From JBBATK01 sp044228285 (lineage in GTDB: Bacteria; Bacteroidota; Ignavibacteria; Kapaibacteriales; NICIL-2): a stretch of 64,000 nucleotides of DNA. The translations under genes and the position numbers were made by a program. Under the pieces are notes generated by a model. That model was not told where the DNA came from. It ran no database searches and was given only the letters and a program-made list of their open reading frames with translations. Shown here in pieces: positions 63,523 through 64,000 of the stretch (its first letter is position 1; each line of letters begins with the position of its first letter). The DNA lies in NCBI GenBank assembly GCA_044228285.1, contig JBGAVD010000002.1, forward strand, positions 434,001 to 498,000, in the 5' to 3' direction.

Positions 63523-63852
63523 ATGAGCGAACAACCAGAACAATTTGTGCTTAGCGATGAAGACCGCATGCGACGCCGTCGCAAGCTGATACTATTGCTT
63601 GTAGCTATCGCGATTGTCAGCTTTGGGAGCTTCTCGAACTACGGACTCATCACGCGGTTGCGTTTGGAGTCGCATCGTACTAATATTCTCGATAGTTTGA
63701 ACAGTTTAAGCCTGGTTAGAGATTCTCTCAAACAGCGCAGTTCAAAGCTTCTCTACGATACCTTAGAAATCGAACGTCTTGCACGTGAGAAGTATGGGAT
63801 GGCGGGCGCAAAAGAGGAAGTATATATTATTCGTGACGAGGAGCAAAAGTGA
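63523..63852 (+). CDS. FtsB/DivIC-like septum formation protein
   Basis: A 109-residue single-pass membrane protein: short cytoplasmic N-terminus, one membrane segment (KLILLLVAIAIVSFGSF), a coiled coil (LNSLSLVRDSLKQRSSKL) and the typical end ERLAREKYGMAGAKEEVYII. FtsB/DivIC connects FtsQ and FtsL in the divisome and controls septal peptidoglycan synthesis. The start lies 20 bases after the DUF4197 stop. The stop overlaps the next start (TGATG). Confidence 0.88.
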   Translation: MSEQPEQFVLSDEDRMRRRRKLILLLVAIAIVSFGSFSNYGLITRLRLESHRTNILDSLNSLSLVRDSLKQRSSKLLYDTLEIERLAREKYGMAGAKEEVYIIRDEEQK

Positions 63853-64000
63853 TGCGGCTCCATAGGGAACTCCTTCTTGGTCCTACACGTTTTCTAGCGC
63901 TACAGAGCACGGTCTTCCTCATCGTGTTTCCGCTCGTCTTCTTAGTTTCGTGCTCATCCACATTGCATACTTCGAACATGAAAACAATAATCCATAGTGA
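63852..64000 (+). CDS. lipoprotein, 5' part only
   Basis: An open frame that runs off the window after 49 codons. The ATG at 63852 overlaps the FtsB-like stop (TGATG). The encoded N-terminus has a charged start (MRLHRELL), a hydrophobic core and the lipobox LVSC (residues 31-34), followed by SSTLHTSN. It should be processed by Lgt (encoded at 53.4 kb). The function is unknown because the body lies outside the window. Confidence 0.65.
   Translation, partial: MRLHRELLLGPTRFLALQSTVFLIVFPLVFLVSCSSTLHTSNMKTIIHS

Overview
The window looks like a chromosomal segment (GC near 50%) of a bacterium from the Bacteroidota/Chlorobi-type (FCB) branch, possibly a Kapabacteria- or Ignavibacteria-like lineage. 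The evidence is two giant secreted proteins with type IX secretion (T9SS) type A C-terminal sorting domains, a PorD-like (DUF4835) lipoprotein-type protein, an HhH outer-membrane protein family common in that group, and promoter-like motifs of the Bacteroidota kind (TTTG/TTGG, about 19 bases, TAnnTTTG) in front of at least eight transcription units. KdtA (waaA), outer-membrane barrels and signal peptides show a Gram-negative envelope; MenA shows menaquinone; the 2-oxoacid dehydrogenase E2 and proline dehydrogenase show oxidative metabolism. No rRNA, transposase, integrase or CRISPR array was seen, so the exact phylum is an inference.

Layout. 0-9 kb: tRNA-Pro, a START-like protein, ferritin, a two-lipoyl E2 subunit, two outer-membrane proteins (minus) and the divergent PorD-like gene. 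9.4-13.3 kb: a tight plus-strand run of beta-CASP nuclease, Nudix, tadA, rsmI and tmk. 14.2-20.4 kb: proline dehydrogenase, an SAM methyltransferase, rfbB, a secreted protein and a nucleotide-sugar dehydrogenase. 21.4-33 kb: the conserved minus-strand translation/transcription cluster rimP-nusA-infB-rbfA-truB-ribF-rpsO-pnp, followed by a secreted beta-propeller protein. 33.2-36.4 kb: a histidine kinase and its OmpR-type regulator. 37.5-45.7 kb: the two T9SS-exported giants. 45.7-52.5 kb: a gene-poor accessory stretch holding a barrel-like protein, a possible remnant and a three-gene cluster with two degenerate thioredoxin-like proteins. 52.5-64 kb: HDOD protein, lgt, waaA, enoyl-CoA hydratase, a phosphodiester glycosidase, quinone oxidoreductase, CPBP protease, menA, DUF4197, an FtsB/DivIC-like protein and the start of a lipoprotein gene.

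The most unusual content is four large intergenic composite repeats (13.3-14.1, 20.5-21.4, 36.6-37.4 and 58.8-59.9 kb). Each has two outward-facing groups of a 58-65 bp two-hairpin element around a central axis. In three of them the outer end of the element runs straight into a tandem array whose unit seems to be a copy of the element's own terminus (units of 15, 17, 20 and 21 bp). Units next to the element are identical and decay outward, as though the arrays grow from the element. Base changes in the hairpin stems are compensatory between copies. Three of the four loci fill a convergent gene gap. Other points of interest are a minus-strand terminator placed just before rimP-nusA, a TetR-type palindrome over the menA promoter, a Cys cluster in the kinase sensor domain, a repeated mini-ORF and a candidate structured RNA near 1.3-1.5 kb.
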